Positions 22,066-34,828 of a stretch of 64,000 bases of DNA are shown one piece after another; position 1 is the first letter of the stretch, and each line of letters opens with the position of its first letter. The notes beneath the pieces were generated by a model that saw only the letters and a list, made by a program, of their open reading frames with translations, had not been told where the DNA came from and searched no databases. The DNA is taken from positions 19,205 to 83,204 of the forward strand of contig JAKCPI010012719.1 in NCBI GenBank assembly GCA_023213315.1, given 5' to 3'. The translations under genes were made by a program, and so were the position numbers. The stretch comes from Euborellia annulipes (lineage: Eukaryota > Arthropoda > Insecta > Dermaptera > Anisolabididae).

Positions 22066-24780
22066 AAAAGGGAAAATTGAAATATGACTCGATAAATTAA
22101 TTCTATAAATTTTCTATTTGAATACTTTCATAGACTACGTTTTTGGATTTTTAGAGCACTTGTTCGTAATTACCATTTCTTTTTATTAACGTCATTTAAT
22201 ATCTTACTCCAAGAACTTAAATTTTATATTATAATGCATTCTTTTATTTGACAAATTGATAATCCTATTGCTTATTCTTAAAAAAATATCTTAACACCTT
22301 ACTTTCAAAGTAATATCTTATTCCTTTTAATCCCTGCATTGAAATTAGTATTTTTTTTAAAACCTACAAATAGCTTAATTTTTACATCCATTAATTATTG
22401 GTTCCGTCTATTTATGCAAAATAAAGTTGTTTTTAAATCCTAATCCCTGTATTTAGAATCTATTTGATGAGCGTATTTGCATATCTTGACATTTTAATAA
22501 AGTAGAAAAAAATATGCCTAGTCATAAATTATATGACTAATTTTTACTTTCGAAAAGATAGAGATAATCTAATTTGTCAATTAAAGAAATATTTGTTCGT
22601 GTTTTGAAGCCTGATTTGCATATTGAATCTACTTAACTGATTAAGAATGTTGAAAATTGTAATTAAAACACCACTCAGAGATTATTAATTTTTTTTTTTA
22701 TTATTATTATAACAACTATAAAATACTAGTTTTAATAAATACCTTTGAATTCCCAGTTCTTGGCACTCGATTTGTTTAAAAAAATTTCAATATCAAATCG
22801 AAGAAATGCACTGAAGCTTTTTATTTTTTAATTACTATAAAATAAGACTTAAATTTATTGACGCAAAAGGCTTCTCCTCAAAGTTAGAACATCAATTTCT
22901 GTCTTAAGGAGATGCGACTTGTGCCCGAAAATTTAAATCTTATTTTATTGTAATTGCACTAACCTTCTTCACTTCTAAATTAAGTTCTACTATTCTTCCC
23001 AAAATAAATTGAATGACATTTTTTCGCTTTACAAGTGGCAAAGGTCCAAATGTTTATTCCAATTTCGTTAAGAGCTAAGTTCTTAAACCATATTAATTTT
23101 AAATCGTTTGTGAAATTTTTTTTTTAAAGAACATTAAGATTCAGATGTCAAAAATTTATTTAACAATAAATGAAGGAGCAGGCAGCCAGGAAATAAGCCT
23201 CTACGAAAAAGACAACTATTTTGTCACTAAAACTGACTGCTTCGTAAAAGCCCTTGATTTATATGTAGAACAATTTTATGTTTATTAATACCCATAAATG
23301 GACAACTCTACAATTTGACTCAATGCACTGTTCATTCTCTCGAAAATAAACTGAGAAGGACAATAATTAAAGCCAAAACTGTGTCCAATACTCTTGAGTT
23401 TCATTTCGTAGAGGGTTATTTTCTCCTTCATTTATTGTTTAAATACAACAGCTCCTTCATAAATTGAAAAATTATTTAATAGCTAATTTTTTTTACCAAA
23501 TTATAGGCCTAAATGAATTATAAAAATAATTAATTTAAAAATAAAGAAATTAATAATTGGTCATATCATTAAATTTGATGGCCTTGCTTCATATTCATTC
23601 ATTTTTTATTTAAAACTAACTAAATATATTTATTTTTGAGACTTATAACCCATCCATACTGAAATTCACATAAAACTAAAAAATGTATATTATACCTTAG
23701 TTATTAAATCATCTTTGCATAAATTACATTAAAGTCATTTGGGTGATCTATCTTCCAGGGATCATCTTCTATATATTAATTATAATAAAGGTCTATATGT
23801 TACAAAAATTTATTTTGAAACGTATTATTAAATTATTTTTGTAATTAATGTATATATACTTTGGTAGGCAATTATTAATAAATAAATTTTTCGACTTCTT
23901 TTAAAAAATATTTTTAAAAAAATTTTAAATATGGTTTAAGAACTTAGCTCTTATCAAATTTCGGAATGAGTACCAATAGCAATATGCATATTTGAACCTT
24001 ACAAATTGCCTCATGTATAATCTAAATAATTATTTTCTTAATTATTCTTCTTATGAAATTTTATTAGTTTAATCTCGCCGAAGAAATAAAATATTTATCA
24101 TTTTTAAACTTATTTATCTCTCTTATTTTTAGAGTCGATTAATATAATAAATCATAGTTATTATTAAATAATATTTATTTATATAACTAATAAGTATAAC
24201 TGATTGTGAGTCAATATTTCTTTTTTCAAATGTCAACGTAAAGAACTTAATAAATAAATTTTTAATTGAAAAAAAAAGGAGAGGATTTTTGGAGAAATCA
24301 AACTGTCACTATTTGTTTCTTGAGTGTATAGAAGGGCTGCCTTTTTTTTCCAATGGTGATGGTGGTGGGGGAAGAAGGCTTATACTTCCGTCTAATTGGC
24401 TAACAAGATAGCAACGTTGTCGGACGCATGTTCCTTTAGTCGAGCCCTGTATGTGTATGTGTGTCGATAATCCGCCCCCACCTCCAAATGCACCCACGTC
24501 AAATTAATAAGCCTGTCACTTCCCAGTAACAAGCCTAATCGCTAGGGAAAAATACAAAAAAAAAATCTTATATCTATATATAGGGAGAGAGTGAGTGGAT
24601 AAAAAAAACTTTAAAACCTTTCCACTCAATTAGTTTGCCGCGAAGGGCCAAGTCCTTTTCAGGTACTTTTTGCTGCTGGCTGCTTAAGGACTTAATTCGA
24701 TATACGTCCTTTGAATAGGTTTCTCAAGTAGATTAATTTATTTAAACATTTTAATTTACTATGAGATTAAGGGCAAAAGG
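22066..24780. other. Long AT-rich stretch, one fold-back, no gene seen
   Basis: Apart from the fold-back 23155-23456 and a GC-moderate block at 24300-24500, no coding or repeat signal could be supported. Confidence 0.35.
23155..23456. repeat. Fold-back related to the CAGCCAG elements
   Basis: AATAAATGAAGGAG with ATAAGCCTCTACGAAA at the left is mirrored by TTTCGTAGAGG and CTCCTTCATTTATT at the right. The left end carries GCAGGCAGCCAGGA, as in the 10142 and 54839 elements. No clear ribozyme core was seen. Confidence 0.5.
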
Positions 24781-24799
24781 CGTTATCAAAAACTCATCT

Positions 24800-25365
24800 T
24801 CACTGGCGAATTTTTTTTTTTTTTTTTTTTTTAAGATTAAACGTATTTATTTTTTAGCTGTGAGCAGGATCCCCTTTCCTTTTGGATTTAAATCCAATGA
24901 TCCAATATATCATTTTTGGATCTTAATCGAAATTCTTTTTTTGTGGAGGATCTTGGATCTGGATCGCGATCCAAATCGAAATGAAGGATTTAATGATTTG
25001 GATCATTTTTGTTCTCTGGATCTAGGATCGATAATCCTTTTCGAAAGATTAGCAATTCTTGATTTTTGCGATCGTTTTAAAGGGATTGTCAATCCCCCTA
25101 TAAAGTTTTTTATATATCTTTCATCCAAAACCCTAAAAGTATGCAAATTTTGACCTAGGAACTAGTTTTTAATTTGAACATTTTATTAGAAACTGCATCG
25201 GATTCGGATTGCAAGCCCGAATCGAATTTTCGGCTCGCGAATCTGGATTTGCAGATCGGAATTGCGATCCTTTTTCTAAATCGGATCGGATTAGCGGATC
25301 GGAACGCCCGAATTTTCCGGATCGCAGGTCGGATCGCTAATCCTTTTTAAAGAATATTGTCCATC
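24800..25365. repeat. GGATC/GGATCGG-rich degenerate repeat
   Basis: Dense variants of GGATC, GATCC, ATCGGAT and GATTAGC on both strands, with a T run at the left and GTCCATCCCTG at the right. The right end resembles a hAT-type terminus (CAGGGATGGAC), but no mirrored left end or duplication was found. The long open frame here reads through repeat and is not a gene. Confidence 0.45.
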
Positions 25366-25464
25366 CCTGTCTGTGTTATTAAGAATCCTTATTAAAATTC
25401 TTTTTCATTAAATTTTTGTTTGATAAAATGACCGAATATTTCAATAATTTTTATTTTAAATTTT

Positions 25465-26115
25465 TGCTTTCTCTTACCTATATGTATGTGTTAATAATAT
25501 ACATATATAGAAAGTATTGGATTCATGTCAAAAATTTGATGTCGAGATTTTGATGGATATACACTTTTTGAGGACCTCTGAATCCAAAAAAGTGGTTGTC
25601 GCGACATGGTCTGTCTGTCTGGGTTCAATTTAAAGCATGAAGGAATTGAGCTAGGAGGTTGAAATTTTATATTTAAGTTAGACACCCAACATAGAGCGTG
25701 AAAATAAGCTTTTCATCGAAATCGGCCAAAGTGTACTAATACCCACTTTACTATATTGCCAGCCGGCTCTGAAGATGGCCTAGACTTCGGGCGGATACGT
25801 CAGCCGTGAGGGCGAGAATTGAAATAAAAGAATATTTGACTGTAATCGTCTTGTTTTTGTTTTTTTTCCTGACTCCATCATCAGCACAGATCTTTATCGA
25901 TTGATAAACTATTTGTTTATTTATATTTTGTTACCATGACTACCATGTCTCTTTCCTATGACGTTCAAGAACAAAGTGTGCTTCAAAAGATTCCAATGGC
26001 AAAATCAGAATATACATTTTAAAGAGCATCTAAAAAATAATTGATTTTTGAATTTTAATCAAAATCTTTGGAGCGAATTTCGAGAAAATCGAAAAAAAAC
26101 TGAAAAAGTATTACA
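25465..26115. mobile_element. Two element A pieces in opposite orientation
   Basis: 25465-25752 is a plus-strand 5' part. 25921-26115 is a minus-strand middle part (TTGTTACCATGACTACCATG, GAGCATCTAAAAAATAATTG). Degenerate hammerhead-like cores lie between them. Confidence 0.65.
25755..25890. repeat. Paired degenerate hammerhead-like cores
   Basis: CTGAAGA at 25769-25775 on the plus strand is followed by a GGCC stem and GGATAC. TGATGATGGAGTCAGG lies on the minus strand near 25884-25868. The pair lies between two oppositely oriented pieces of element A. Confidence 0.35.
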
Positions 26116-28218
26116 AAGTATCCTCAGATTTGTAATAAACATACCGAAACGTCTCCGGCTGATTGGTAAAGCATTTAAAGAATTTTCTTTTTTGGCTGCC
26201 TCTGCTTCCATATCTTCTTTAATTGACATACACAGCCACAACTTACATCTATATATTAAACTTAATTTTTATAAAAATTCTATCTATATTAGGGTCGACA
26301 TTTCGAATGCAATTCGTACCGATTCTTAAGATTTCTTAAAATTACAACAATGTTATGTTAGTGTGATTTATTTTATTTTAACAAAAATAATCACAAAATA
26401 TTATTAATTAAAAATTTTTTATATTGTATATCACTCAAAAATCAATGTCTAAATTTTAACCATCTTCGGTCTTAAAGAATGGTAAAAAAAAAATTTTAAA
26501 TCTTTTATTTCCCTGCAGGCTGAGTTTGAGTTTGTCTTCAATAAATTACTTTTATCTTTATTTCTTTTATTAAATTAAGTGATAAATCCCTTAACTAATG
26601 ATCTATCTCTCAACATTTAATGAGTAGTATTAATCATCTTTTGGAGACGATAAGCCCTCATTTATTTCTTTTTATTTAAAATTTTGATTTCTACCCTTTT
26701 CCAATTTACGACTAGTCGCTCTGACCTCTTGGGTCTCTTATCACTCGGGTAATACCATTATCAATAATTGATTAATTAAAATGTTGAAAACAACATTAAT
26801 ATTATGGCTTGTCAAAAGATTAAATAGGAATCATTATAAAGTCGTTATCGGGATGATTAACAACAACAGCAGTAAATAAGGCCATCGCAACGGGGAAAAT
26901 ATCGCATGGTTCGTTCGCTCCAGGCGATTTTCCTTTTGGTTGTTCAATTAATATTGGCCGAATGAATATAAAATTTAGGAATTTACTGAAAGATATTTAC
27001 TTTCAAATATTCAATTTAATTTTTGATGTATGATGACATGTTTGTATTTCAATAAAGGGTAGCGGAGTTGATAGTATTTTATATTTTGAAAAATCTCTGA
27101 TTTGTAGATTTTCTTTATCTAGGGCTTGATGATAATTATTATTGGTCTATTTGGATAATTTTTTAAAGACTAAGATATTATGATGCGAATTTATCTTATA
27201 TTTCTAAGAAGAAAGAAAAAACGAGGCTAATATAATTTATTCAATCATTTTGGACTATCATCAGCCTCTTAAGATCAATTACTAAGAAAAATGTTTTTCC
27301 TTTGTCATTATGCTCCATTTCGAAAGACTGCATTTTTTTCTTCTCTTCACTATAATAATTTCCTGCATCCCCTTTCATGGCATAGGTTAATTCAAAAGGG
27401 TAGACTTTCTCCAGGAGATTGGTTAGTCAAGGGATGAAATAGTGAAATTGTTTTATATTTATCACGAATGTATTTATTAAAGCTTTTGTGGTTTATTCTT
27501 TATCCATATCTCACATTGTCAGTCGTTATTTTATTTAATAATTATTAAATATCGGCAATTAATAATAATAAAAATTGTTTGTTAACAATTTTCAAAATCC
27601 TCAAAAATTCATATATAATTTAACAAGCAAATTTTTCCTGTTTAAAATCTTTTTCAAACTGTCATCTATGACTATTTTATATATATTGTTTTTTCAATTG
27701 ATTGGTAGCCATTTAAATTTTTTTAGCTTTAGACGGGAACCGATTCCTAAAACAAGAAGTTAATCCTTAACCCTTAGTGGTATTAGGAGATATAACTATT
27801 TTTTAGCCTAAAAAAGCATTTAAGAACTCACAGATTTAAAGAGATAAATTGGACTGCAATGGAATGCTGACACTAGAAACACAAATAAAATGTTATATCA
27901 GAACGCATCAGCTATCATTTTGATAAGAGGGTGGAAATACATATTTACCCGTACTTTAATAAAAAGAAAATAACTGGAACTAAAATTTCAAATACAGAAA
28001 AATATAATAATAAAGCGGGGGGTTCTGGTTCGAGCCCATGGAGCGCGATATACTCAATTAAAATTCACAAACTCATCTCGCATATATCTATGTTACTTTA
28101 TTTAAACTCATTTTGCCAATAAAATTTCAAACTATAAGTTTGTTTGACATCTTGGGCTTGAAACAATATTTATTTATATGTTGCAATAGTACAATTCAAT
28201 TATTCAGTCATATTTACA
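26116..28218. other. Unique stretch with TAATTA-rich island
   Basis: 26700-26960 is less AT-rich, repeat-free, and has clustered ATTGATTAATTA/TTAATATT motifs. I see no gene. It is a candidate regulatory island of the homeobox-like locus. Confidence 0.35.
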
Positions 28219-28235
28219 GTATTTGGTATCCAATT

Positions 28236-28288
28236 CTTCTTCTTCTTCTGTCCTCGCCATTATTAACCCGCGGTGCAGGGTCGGCGGG
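28236..28288 (-). mobile_element. 53 bp 5'-truncated copy of family 5
   Basis: A 17 bp duplication GTATTTGGTATCCAATT lies at 28219-28235 and 28289-28305. It encloses only the tail of family 5 (CCGCCGACCCTGCACCGC.. to a GAAGAAGAAG end) on the minus strand. Extreme 5' truncation with long duplications is the mark of target-primed reverse transcription. Confidence 0.75.
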
Positions 28289-28305
28289 GTATTTGGTATC
28301 CAATT

Positions 28306-29270
28306 GACTTATATAAATTTTCATTAGGCAGCCAAGGATCATATTGGCTTTTATCTTACAATTTCATTATAAGTAACTAACCTCTCACTGGTAGAGCACA
28401 CTGTAATCCTTTCAAATTTATTACAAGTAACTACAAAATTCGGATTGAATAGACTATTTCTAAAAATATGTCCATAACATTTGAATAATTAATATTAATT
28501 CCAAAATCGGCTTAATTTAATTAATTTTAAATTTCATTTGTTTTGTTTTCTTCATTACAAATTCCAGTTCATTATGCATTAAATGTGAATAATAAATTCT
28601 ACATTAATGGTCTCATGTATAATCGGTTGTAACGGGCAAATCTATCTACTAGAACAACAACAACATAAACAACATCAGGCCGATACGGAGGTAATTGAAT
28701 GTTGCTTAACGTAACACATGCGGCGCGGTGTGTGATTTTCGGTATATTTTTGTTTCAATCCACCATTCCAATGAACCGTCCCCCCACAAACCGCCTCCTC
28801 CCCTTTTTGGTCCTTTTGCACACCATCCAATGTAATGTATAAACTCACTGAGAGCCCTCAGATTCAAACAACAATCGAATTGAAATGCAATTGAATCAAA
28901 CGCACTTACGCCGCTTTAACCCTAAATTTATATAAATAGGGCTCTCAGGGGCCAATTTGCATTGTAAAAGTATAATTATGACACACAATGTAAATTATCT
29001 CATTGCAAGCGAATGATTGCTTTGCTCTCTCTTTCTCTCTCTCTATCTCTCTGTATCCCTCATTCACTTCTCCTCCTTTACCCCTTCTATTTCTCTTTCC
29101 TTCGAAATCCCTGTTGTTTTGAAATGATTAGAGATAAACATCTCATCTGAATACAGCATTTATTAAAAAAAGATTTATCTTATTTTTAATGTAAAAAAAA
29201 AAATCATTTATCCCTAAATATTTGAATTCCACGGGGTATAAATTATTGTAGTCAAAATAGACACAAAAGC
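28306..29270. other. Unique stretch, candidate regulatory island
   Basis: 28620-28960 has balanced composition, CAACAACAACA repeats and no match to the repeats of this window. No open frame with splice sites was found. Confidence 0.35.
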
Positions 29271-29284
29271 ATTTTTTGTTGGGG

Positions 29285-29505
29285 TTTTTTTTTTTAATTT
29301 TTTAAATATTCACTCATTTTTCTCATTTAAGACTTTTAACGATACTCAGTATGTTTAATATATCAATTGGGGGTCCAGGCATTTTTATTTAAGTCATTTG
29401 GTATCCAAATGCCTTAAATAAAATCATCAGACTGCCTGGGGTTCGAACCCGCGACGTTCGGTATAGAAGGTAGACACGCTACCAATTACTCCAAGCCCCG
29501 TGGGC
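29285..29505 (-). mobile_element. tRNA-headed SINE, family 1
   Basis: The flanks TTGTTGGGG lie at 29276-29284 and 29506-29514. Its head, body and A-rich tail match the 11597 copy. Confidence 0.75.
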
Positions 29506-29667
29506 TTGTTGGGGGTTAAAAAGCCCAAGAATAAAAATTTTTAGGATTGGGGAATCCTAAAAATGGTTATTCTTACACATTTAGAAATTTTGTGAATTAT
29601 TATAAAATGAGGATGTAGTAAACAAAAATTAATATTTTGTCGTCTTTTCTAGCGCCGATCATAGGTC

Positions 29668-29695
29668 CTGATGATGGGTGCGAGCTACTTAAAAC
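29668..29695 (+). ncRNA. Degenerate hammerhead-like core
   Basis: CTGATGA at 29668-29674 is followed by a GGGT/ACTT stem and AAAAC where GAAAC is expected. Confidence 0.35.
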
Positions 29696-29799
29696 GTAGA
29701 CTAAATATAATTTTTTTTTTATTTTTACCAAAAACTAACTTTTTGTACTATTTAAAAGAATAGAAGAAATCCTATTCAAAGATAAGTAAAGAAAAAATC

Positions 29800-30695
29800 G
29801 GGTCTGGTGGTCGCACAGCACACAACTTTCTCTTACCTTCTGTAATCGAAAGTTGCGTTCTGTGCTTGTCACGCCAGATTTTTTGTGTCGACATATATTT
29901 AGTTTCCGACAGTACGATACATTCGATTTTCAAGATGTAAAATTGCCCACGGGGCTTGGAGTAGTCGGTAGCGTGCCTACCTTCTATATCGAACGTCGCG
30001 GGTTCGGACCCCAGGTAGTCCGATAATTTTATTTAAGGCATTTGGATACCAAATGGCTTAAATAAGAATGCCTGGGCCCCAAATAATAATATATATTCAT
30101 AACGGTTATCGTCAAAAGTCTTAAATGGCCTAGGTTGCCGAAAAGACTGCGTGAATGTGTGTATGAGTGTGAGTGTGAATGAGAAAAAAGTGAATGTTTA
30201 AAAAAAAAAAAAAAAAAAGATGTAAAATTTATATGAGAAAATATTTATATTTTGTTACCATGGCAACCATTTCTCCTATCCTTCCTATGAAGTACAAGAG
30301 TAAAGTGGTCTTCAGAATATTTCAACTGGCAAAATTAGAATATACTTGTAGATTTTAAATAGCACCTAAAAATAATTGATTTTTGAATTTTAATCAAAAT
30401 CGTTGGAGCGAATTTTGAGAAATTCGAAAAAAAAGTGAAAAACTGCATCAGTAAAGTACTAGAAGTTTTTGACCGATTTTGTTTAAAAGCTCATTTTCAC
30501 GCCCTATGGGGGTGTCTAACTAAAATTTAAATTAACAATCAATTCGTTATATACGCGAAAACCACTTTTTTGGATTCAGGGGACCTCAAAACGTGTGATA
30601 TCCATCAAAATCTCGAATTTTTGACATGAATACAATACTTTCTCTCTCTCTCTATATATATATATATTAACATATACATATAGGTAAGAGAAATA
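29800..30695 (-). mobile_element. Element A, near full, with nested SINE
   Basis: A minus-strand copy from the central palindrome (GGTCGCACAGCACACAAC) to GGTAAGAGAAATAAAAA, interrupted by the SINE 29945-30218. Confidence 0.8.
29945..30218 (+). mobile_element. tRNA-headed SINE, family 1, inserted in element A
   Basis: An 11 bp duplication GATGTAAAATT lies at 29934-29944 and 30219-30229. It ends in a 19-base A tail, the longest of the family here, so it is probably the youngest copy. It interrupts an element A copy cleanly. Confidence 0.9.
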
Positions 30696-30699
30696 AAAA

Positions 30700-31245
30700 T
30701 ATACATCAACAAATAAAAGGACAAAGAATATCTATCCTATCTGAAATTTGGTAATCTGTTTTTGAAAGAAAAGTACGATATTTTCAATTCATTTATTTAA
30801 AAAATATTTACACTAGGAGTTATATTATAATAGTGCAAGGGTTCTAAAGCACCTCAGAACAACAGATGTGTATTCTAGTGAAGAGAATAAGGAAACTTGG
30901 TCAACATGATTTTCTGGTCCATCTCTCTTTTGGCCATCTGTCGCTGAGGAAGGAGGGGCGGGGCTTCTAAAGAGGCGGGGTTAATCTGCAATAATACAAT
31001 AATACAGTTACCCTCAACTAAATCATTATTAATGACTTTTTTCAAAAGAAATTGAATGAATTTTTTTTACCATATTACTTTATTCATATAAAGATATTTA
31101 AATCAAAACAAATTTAATATTTTAAATTAATTGTGATTTTAACAATTTTTCCGGTGATGGTCTGTGAAAATGTTTTCTTCTATTTCGGTTGTCTCTAATA
31201 AGTTCGAAATTGAGATTTATGAAATATGGAGTTTAAGTTTGTTTT
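30700..31245. other. No feature seen
   Basis: AT-rich sequence with one GC-richer patch (30880-30990, GGAAGGAGGGGCGGGGC). 32190-32870 is similar, dominated by the CT microsatellite. Confidence 0.3.
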
Positions 31246-32185
31246 TACTTTCTCTTACCTATATATGAATATATATAGAAAGTATTGGATTCATGTCAAA
31301 AATTCTATGTCGAGATTTTGATGGATATACATGTTTTTAGATCCCCTGAATCCAAAAAAGTGGTTTTCACGACATGGTCTGTCTGTGTGTTCAATTTTAA
31401 GCATGAAGAAATTGAGCTACGAGGTTGAGATTTTATATTTAAATTAGGCATCCCCCTGGAGCGTGAAAATAAGCTTTTAAACAAAAAGTACTAGTACTAG
31501 TAAATATACAATACTTTACTGATTCAGTTTTTTTGAATTTTCTCAAAATTCGCTCCAATTTTGATTAAAATTCAAAAATCAATTATTTTTTAGATGCTCT
31601 TTAAAATGTATATTCTCATTTTGCCCTTGAAATCCTTTGAAGACTACTTTATTCTTGTACTTTATAGAGTGATAGGAGAAATGGTTGCCATGGTAACAAA
31701 ATATAAATATTTTCCCATACTTATAAATTTTACATCTTGAATTCTAATATATCGGAGGAAACTAATTTAAAAAAATCTGGTGTGACAAGCCCAGAACACA
31801 ACTTTCGATTACCGAAGGTAAATTGGCGTAGCCAGAAATTTTTGATGGTGGGGGATCAAGAAATTTTTTTCAAAAATTTAAGATTATTTTAGGGTATTTA
31901 TAAATCATTTGGGTTTGTTTTTTTTTTAGCTAGAGTAAATTATTATATTTTACTTTCTCTTACCCTATGTAAAATATAATTTGTATTAAATATCTAGTCA
32001 TGGCTTGGGTCCCATGGGGGGGGGGTTTGAACCCCCAAATCTCCTCCTGGCTACGCCTTTAGTGCTGTGCGACAGTCACGCCAGATTTTTTTCAACAAAT
32101 TTCATAAATTCAACAAAATATCTTAGGAACTAAAAGAGCTACTTGATTGAAATTTTATATTTAAATTAGGCACCCCCACAAGGGA
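31246..32185 (+). mobile_element. Element A with nested hAT MITE
   Basis: From ACTTTCTCTTACCTATATATG to the central palindrome, which is split by the MITE 31821-32063. It then resumes with GTGCTGTGCGACAGTCACGCC and a second partial 5' segment ending near 32185. Confidence 0.75.
31821..32063. mobile_element. hAT MITE, CATTGGCGTAGCCAG family, copy 2, inside element A
   Basis: It has ends TTGGCGTAGCCAG and CTGGCTACGCC with the same interior as the other copies. It interrupts the central palindrome of an element A copy. The target duplication is not recognisable, so the junction has changed. Confidence 0.7.
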
Positions 32186-32394
32186 GGTTCTGTATTACTT
32201 TCTATTTACGTCATCGATGTTTTTTCTTGAGATTAAATAATTAGTAAATTTTTCCTCTTGGCTTTTAAAATGTAATCCGGCTGAGAAGGCTTGTTAGGCG
32301 GATTCATTATTAATTCAATTAGATTAAACTATAAACATGACTTGGAGGCAGCGTCTAAAAGGCCGTGTCATCGAAGAGATGTGGGGGTGGAAGG

Positions 32395-32396
32395 TT

Positions 32397-32431
<35 letters not shown>

Positions 32432-32465
32432 ACTCTCCTCATTCTCTCTCTCTTACTCACTCTTG
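32395..32465. repeat. (CT)n microsatellite
   Basis: A tract of about 34 bp of CT repeats, followed by a second interrupted block. Smaller CT tracts occur at 1719-1742, 29025-29050 and 33812-33836. Confidence 0.8.
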
Positions 32466-32876
32466 AACGCGTTTGAGCTTCGAGTTAATTAACACAAAGA
32501 CATTGCGAGACGTTGTTATTTTGTTGCCAAATCAATTTCATCTAAGCTCTGAGTTGACAGACCTGCAGCTCCCAAATCAATCAAATGGAGGGGGGGATTA
32601 AGATTTCAAAACAACCACCCCCACCCCTTCTCCATTTTTTTTTAAATTATTTAAAAAAATTTTCAATTTTTTTTTATTGGTTTTACTTATAAAATAGTAA
32701 ATTATTTATTTGTACTTTTCCTTCGAGTAAGGAACGATCGTTATGAAAGAATTGCTTTTCTCAATGAGAAAATAATTGAAATCATTTAAATTATTTTGTA
32801 GTGAAATTATTGCAAGATGCATTCAACTCAAGAGCGAATCCAGAGGAGTTTCTCGGGGGGGGGGGGGGGTAATCTA

Positions 32877-32957
32877 GTGACTGGTCACACAGCACCCAAT
32901 TTTTTCTTTCTTTCGATAATTGAAAGGTGCATTCTGTGCTTGTTTACCAGAATATAG
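32877..32957 (-). mobile_element. Element A palindrome fragment
   Basis: GTGACTGGTCACACAGCACC and ATTCTGTGCTTGTTTACCAG are the two arms of the central palindrome only. Confidence 0.55.
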
Positions 32958-33012
32958 GTATACTGTATACAAATCAAATTTTTTCAAAATTTAAAGGAAG
33001 TGAATGTTAATA

Positions 33013-33198
33013 TTCAAATAGGTAGAAAGAATGAGCAAGCAGCTAGTTATATTTCAATTTATTAACAAACCAAGGCCGACGTTTCGGTCACATGTGGGAC
33101 AGGGCGAGGTTCCCATATGTGACCGAAACTTCGGCCCTGGTTTGTTAATAAATTGAAATATAACTAGCTGCTTGCTCATTCTTTCTACCTATTTGAAT
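33013..33198. repeat. Near-perfect 86 bp palindrome with GAAAC arms
   Basis: The arms 33013-33099 and 33110-33198 differ at only a few positions and are separated by about 10 bp. Each arm contains GGTCACAT(A/G)TGGGA next to GTTTC/GAAAC, as in the hammerhead-like fold-backs. The CUGANGA half is lost at the centre. Confidence 0.7.
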
Positions 33199-33485
33199 TT
33201 TTAAAATTTTATATTTAAAATAAAATTTAATTACCAAAAAAAATTTTTTTTCTCAAATCTCGGGGGGAGGGTTAATTACTCACTTTACCCTCCTCCACCC
33301 TGGTATCCGCTCTTGATTCAACTGCTGATAGGAGGTGTAAAAAAGACTTTTCATTTCAATCTGCACAAATTTAATCAATGCTCCAAGTTAAGACATCTCC
33401 CAGAAAAAGACGTTTTAAATTTTTGAAATTTTGTTGAAATTTATATTAAGGTCCGACCGAAAAAATATAAATAAACAAATAGGTT

Positions 33486-33634
33486 ATTCAAATTCAAATG
33501 TACCGTACTGTCGGAAACTAAATATATGCCGACACGAAAAATCTGGCGTGACAAGCACAGAACACAACTTTCGATTATCGAAGGTAAAAAAAAGTTGTGT
33601 GTTGTGCGACCAGTCACACCAGATTTTTTATTAT
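33486..33634 (+). mobile_element. Element A 3' part
   Basis: GTACCGTACTGTCGGAAAC followed by both palindrome arms (CTGGCGTGACAAGCACAG.. and ..GACCAGTCACACCAG). Confidence 0.65.
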
Positions 33635-34184
33635 ACAGGTGTATCTATTCATTTATTTAATTAAATTATTCATTTTCATATATTTTCTAAAATAATCAGA
33701 GTTTTCATTCAATTTTTTATATAAACTTATTCACTTAAATTTGCGTATTTAAAAGCAAAAGGTTTTGTAACCCTCTTTGAGTAACTCTATAAATCATCAC
33801 CCTCTAAAATTTCTCTCTCTCTCTCTCGCTCTCTGTGAACAAACAATAAACAAACAAGATAACAAAGGTTGACATTAATTAATTCATATGTGTATATGAA
33901 ATTCAGATGATAAACTAAAAACAAAAGATTAAATTAAACTTTGAATTTAAAATTTATCAATTTAAATTAAAATCAAGATAAATAAACAAATGCATTTTAT
34001 ATTACAGGGTTGTATAGGCCTATACCAATTAAAAATAAATAATTGAAATTCAGAAAATTGAATAAATAATTTTTATAATATATTAATAGAAAAATGAAGC
34101 GGTGAGAAAGTAGTGATTAGAGGAGTCAAATACTGCAAAAAATTATTATTTTTTAATTGAAAATAGTAAAAGAAGTAGATTTTC

Positions 34185-34345
34185 GGTTTAACTGTGGTTT
34201 ATTTGTAAAAATTACAACGTTTCGGCCACAGAATGACTATTTCTTAATTCATTTACTAATTTCAATTAAAAAATAAATAATAATTACAACGTTACACTGG
34301 CCGAAACGTTGTAATTTTTACAAAAAATAAACTCCAAAATTTTAA
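34185..34345. repeat. Fold-back with GGCCGAAACGTT arms
   Basis: A perfect 24 bp inverted repeat lies at 34205-34228 and 34298-34321, with weaker pairing outside it. It has the same GAAACGTT signature as the fold-back at 950-1226. The CUGANGA core is not recognisable. Confidence 0.6.
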
Positions 34346-34828
34346 TTGAAATGTTAATAGGTGCGGATAATTTAACCGAAACGTTATTCTCAATAAAAAA
34401 ATAAAAAACATAATTTTATAGATTCCTAAGCATCTAGTAATATTGTTTAATTAGGTTCCGAAGGCTCAAAAAATTTTCTCAAAGTTTTAGAATATTTTTT
34501 AGTTTTTTTTTTTTTTTTTTTTATTTCATTATCATTACAATTTATAAAGCGTTAACCACTGACTTCCTGTGTGTATGTGCCTGTTTACCACTCTCTCTCG
34601 CTGATTTGCCCGAGTCACAGGAAGTGGACTTAGAGGGGAAAATTTAAAATTCCTCAAGTCAGAGAGAGAATTTGAAAACATCAATTCAAGAGGGGAATTT
34701 AAAACTTTACAATTTTGCAATTGTTTGCCGAAGGCGGGCTTTACCCCTTGTTTATTTTTATAAATTTTTCTTGGGAATTGTTTTGGTAAATTTTACATAT
34801 TAACTTTGAAGAAAATTTCTTAAGTAGC

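Noticed and set aside
24761..25153. 130-codon open frame
   Set aside because: It runs through a T homopolymer and the GATC-rich degenerate repeat; the peptide is low complexity and matches no family.
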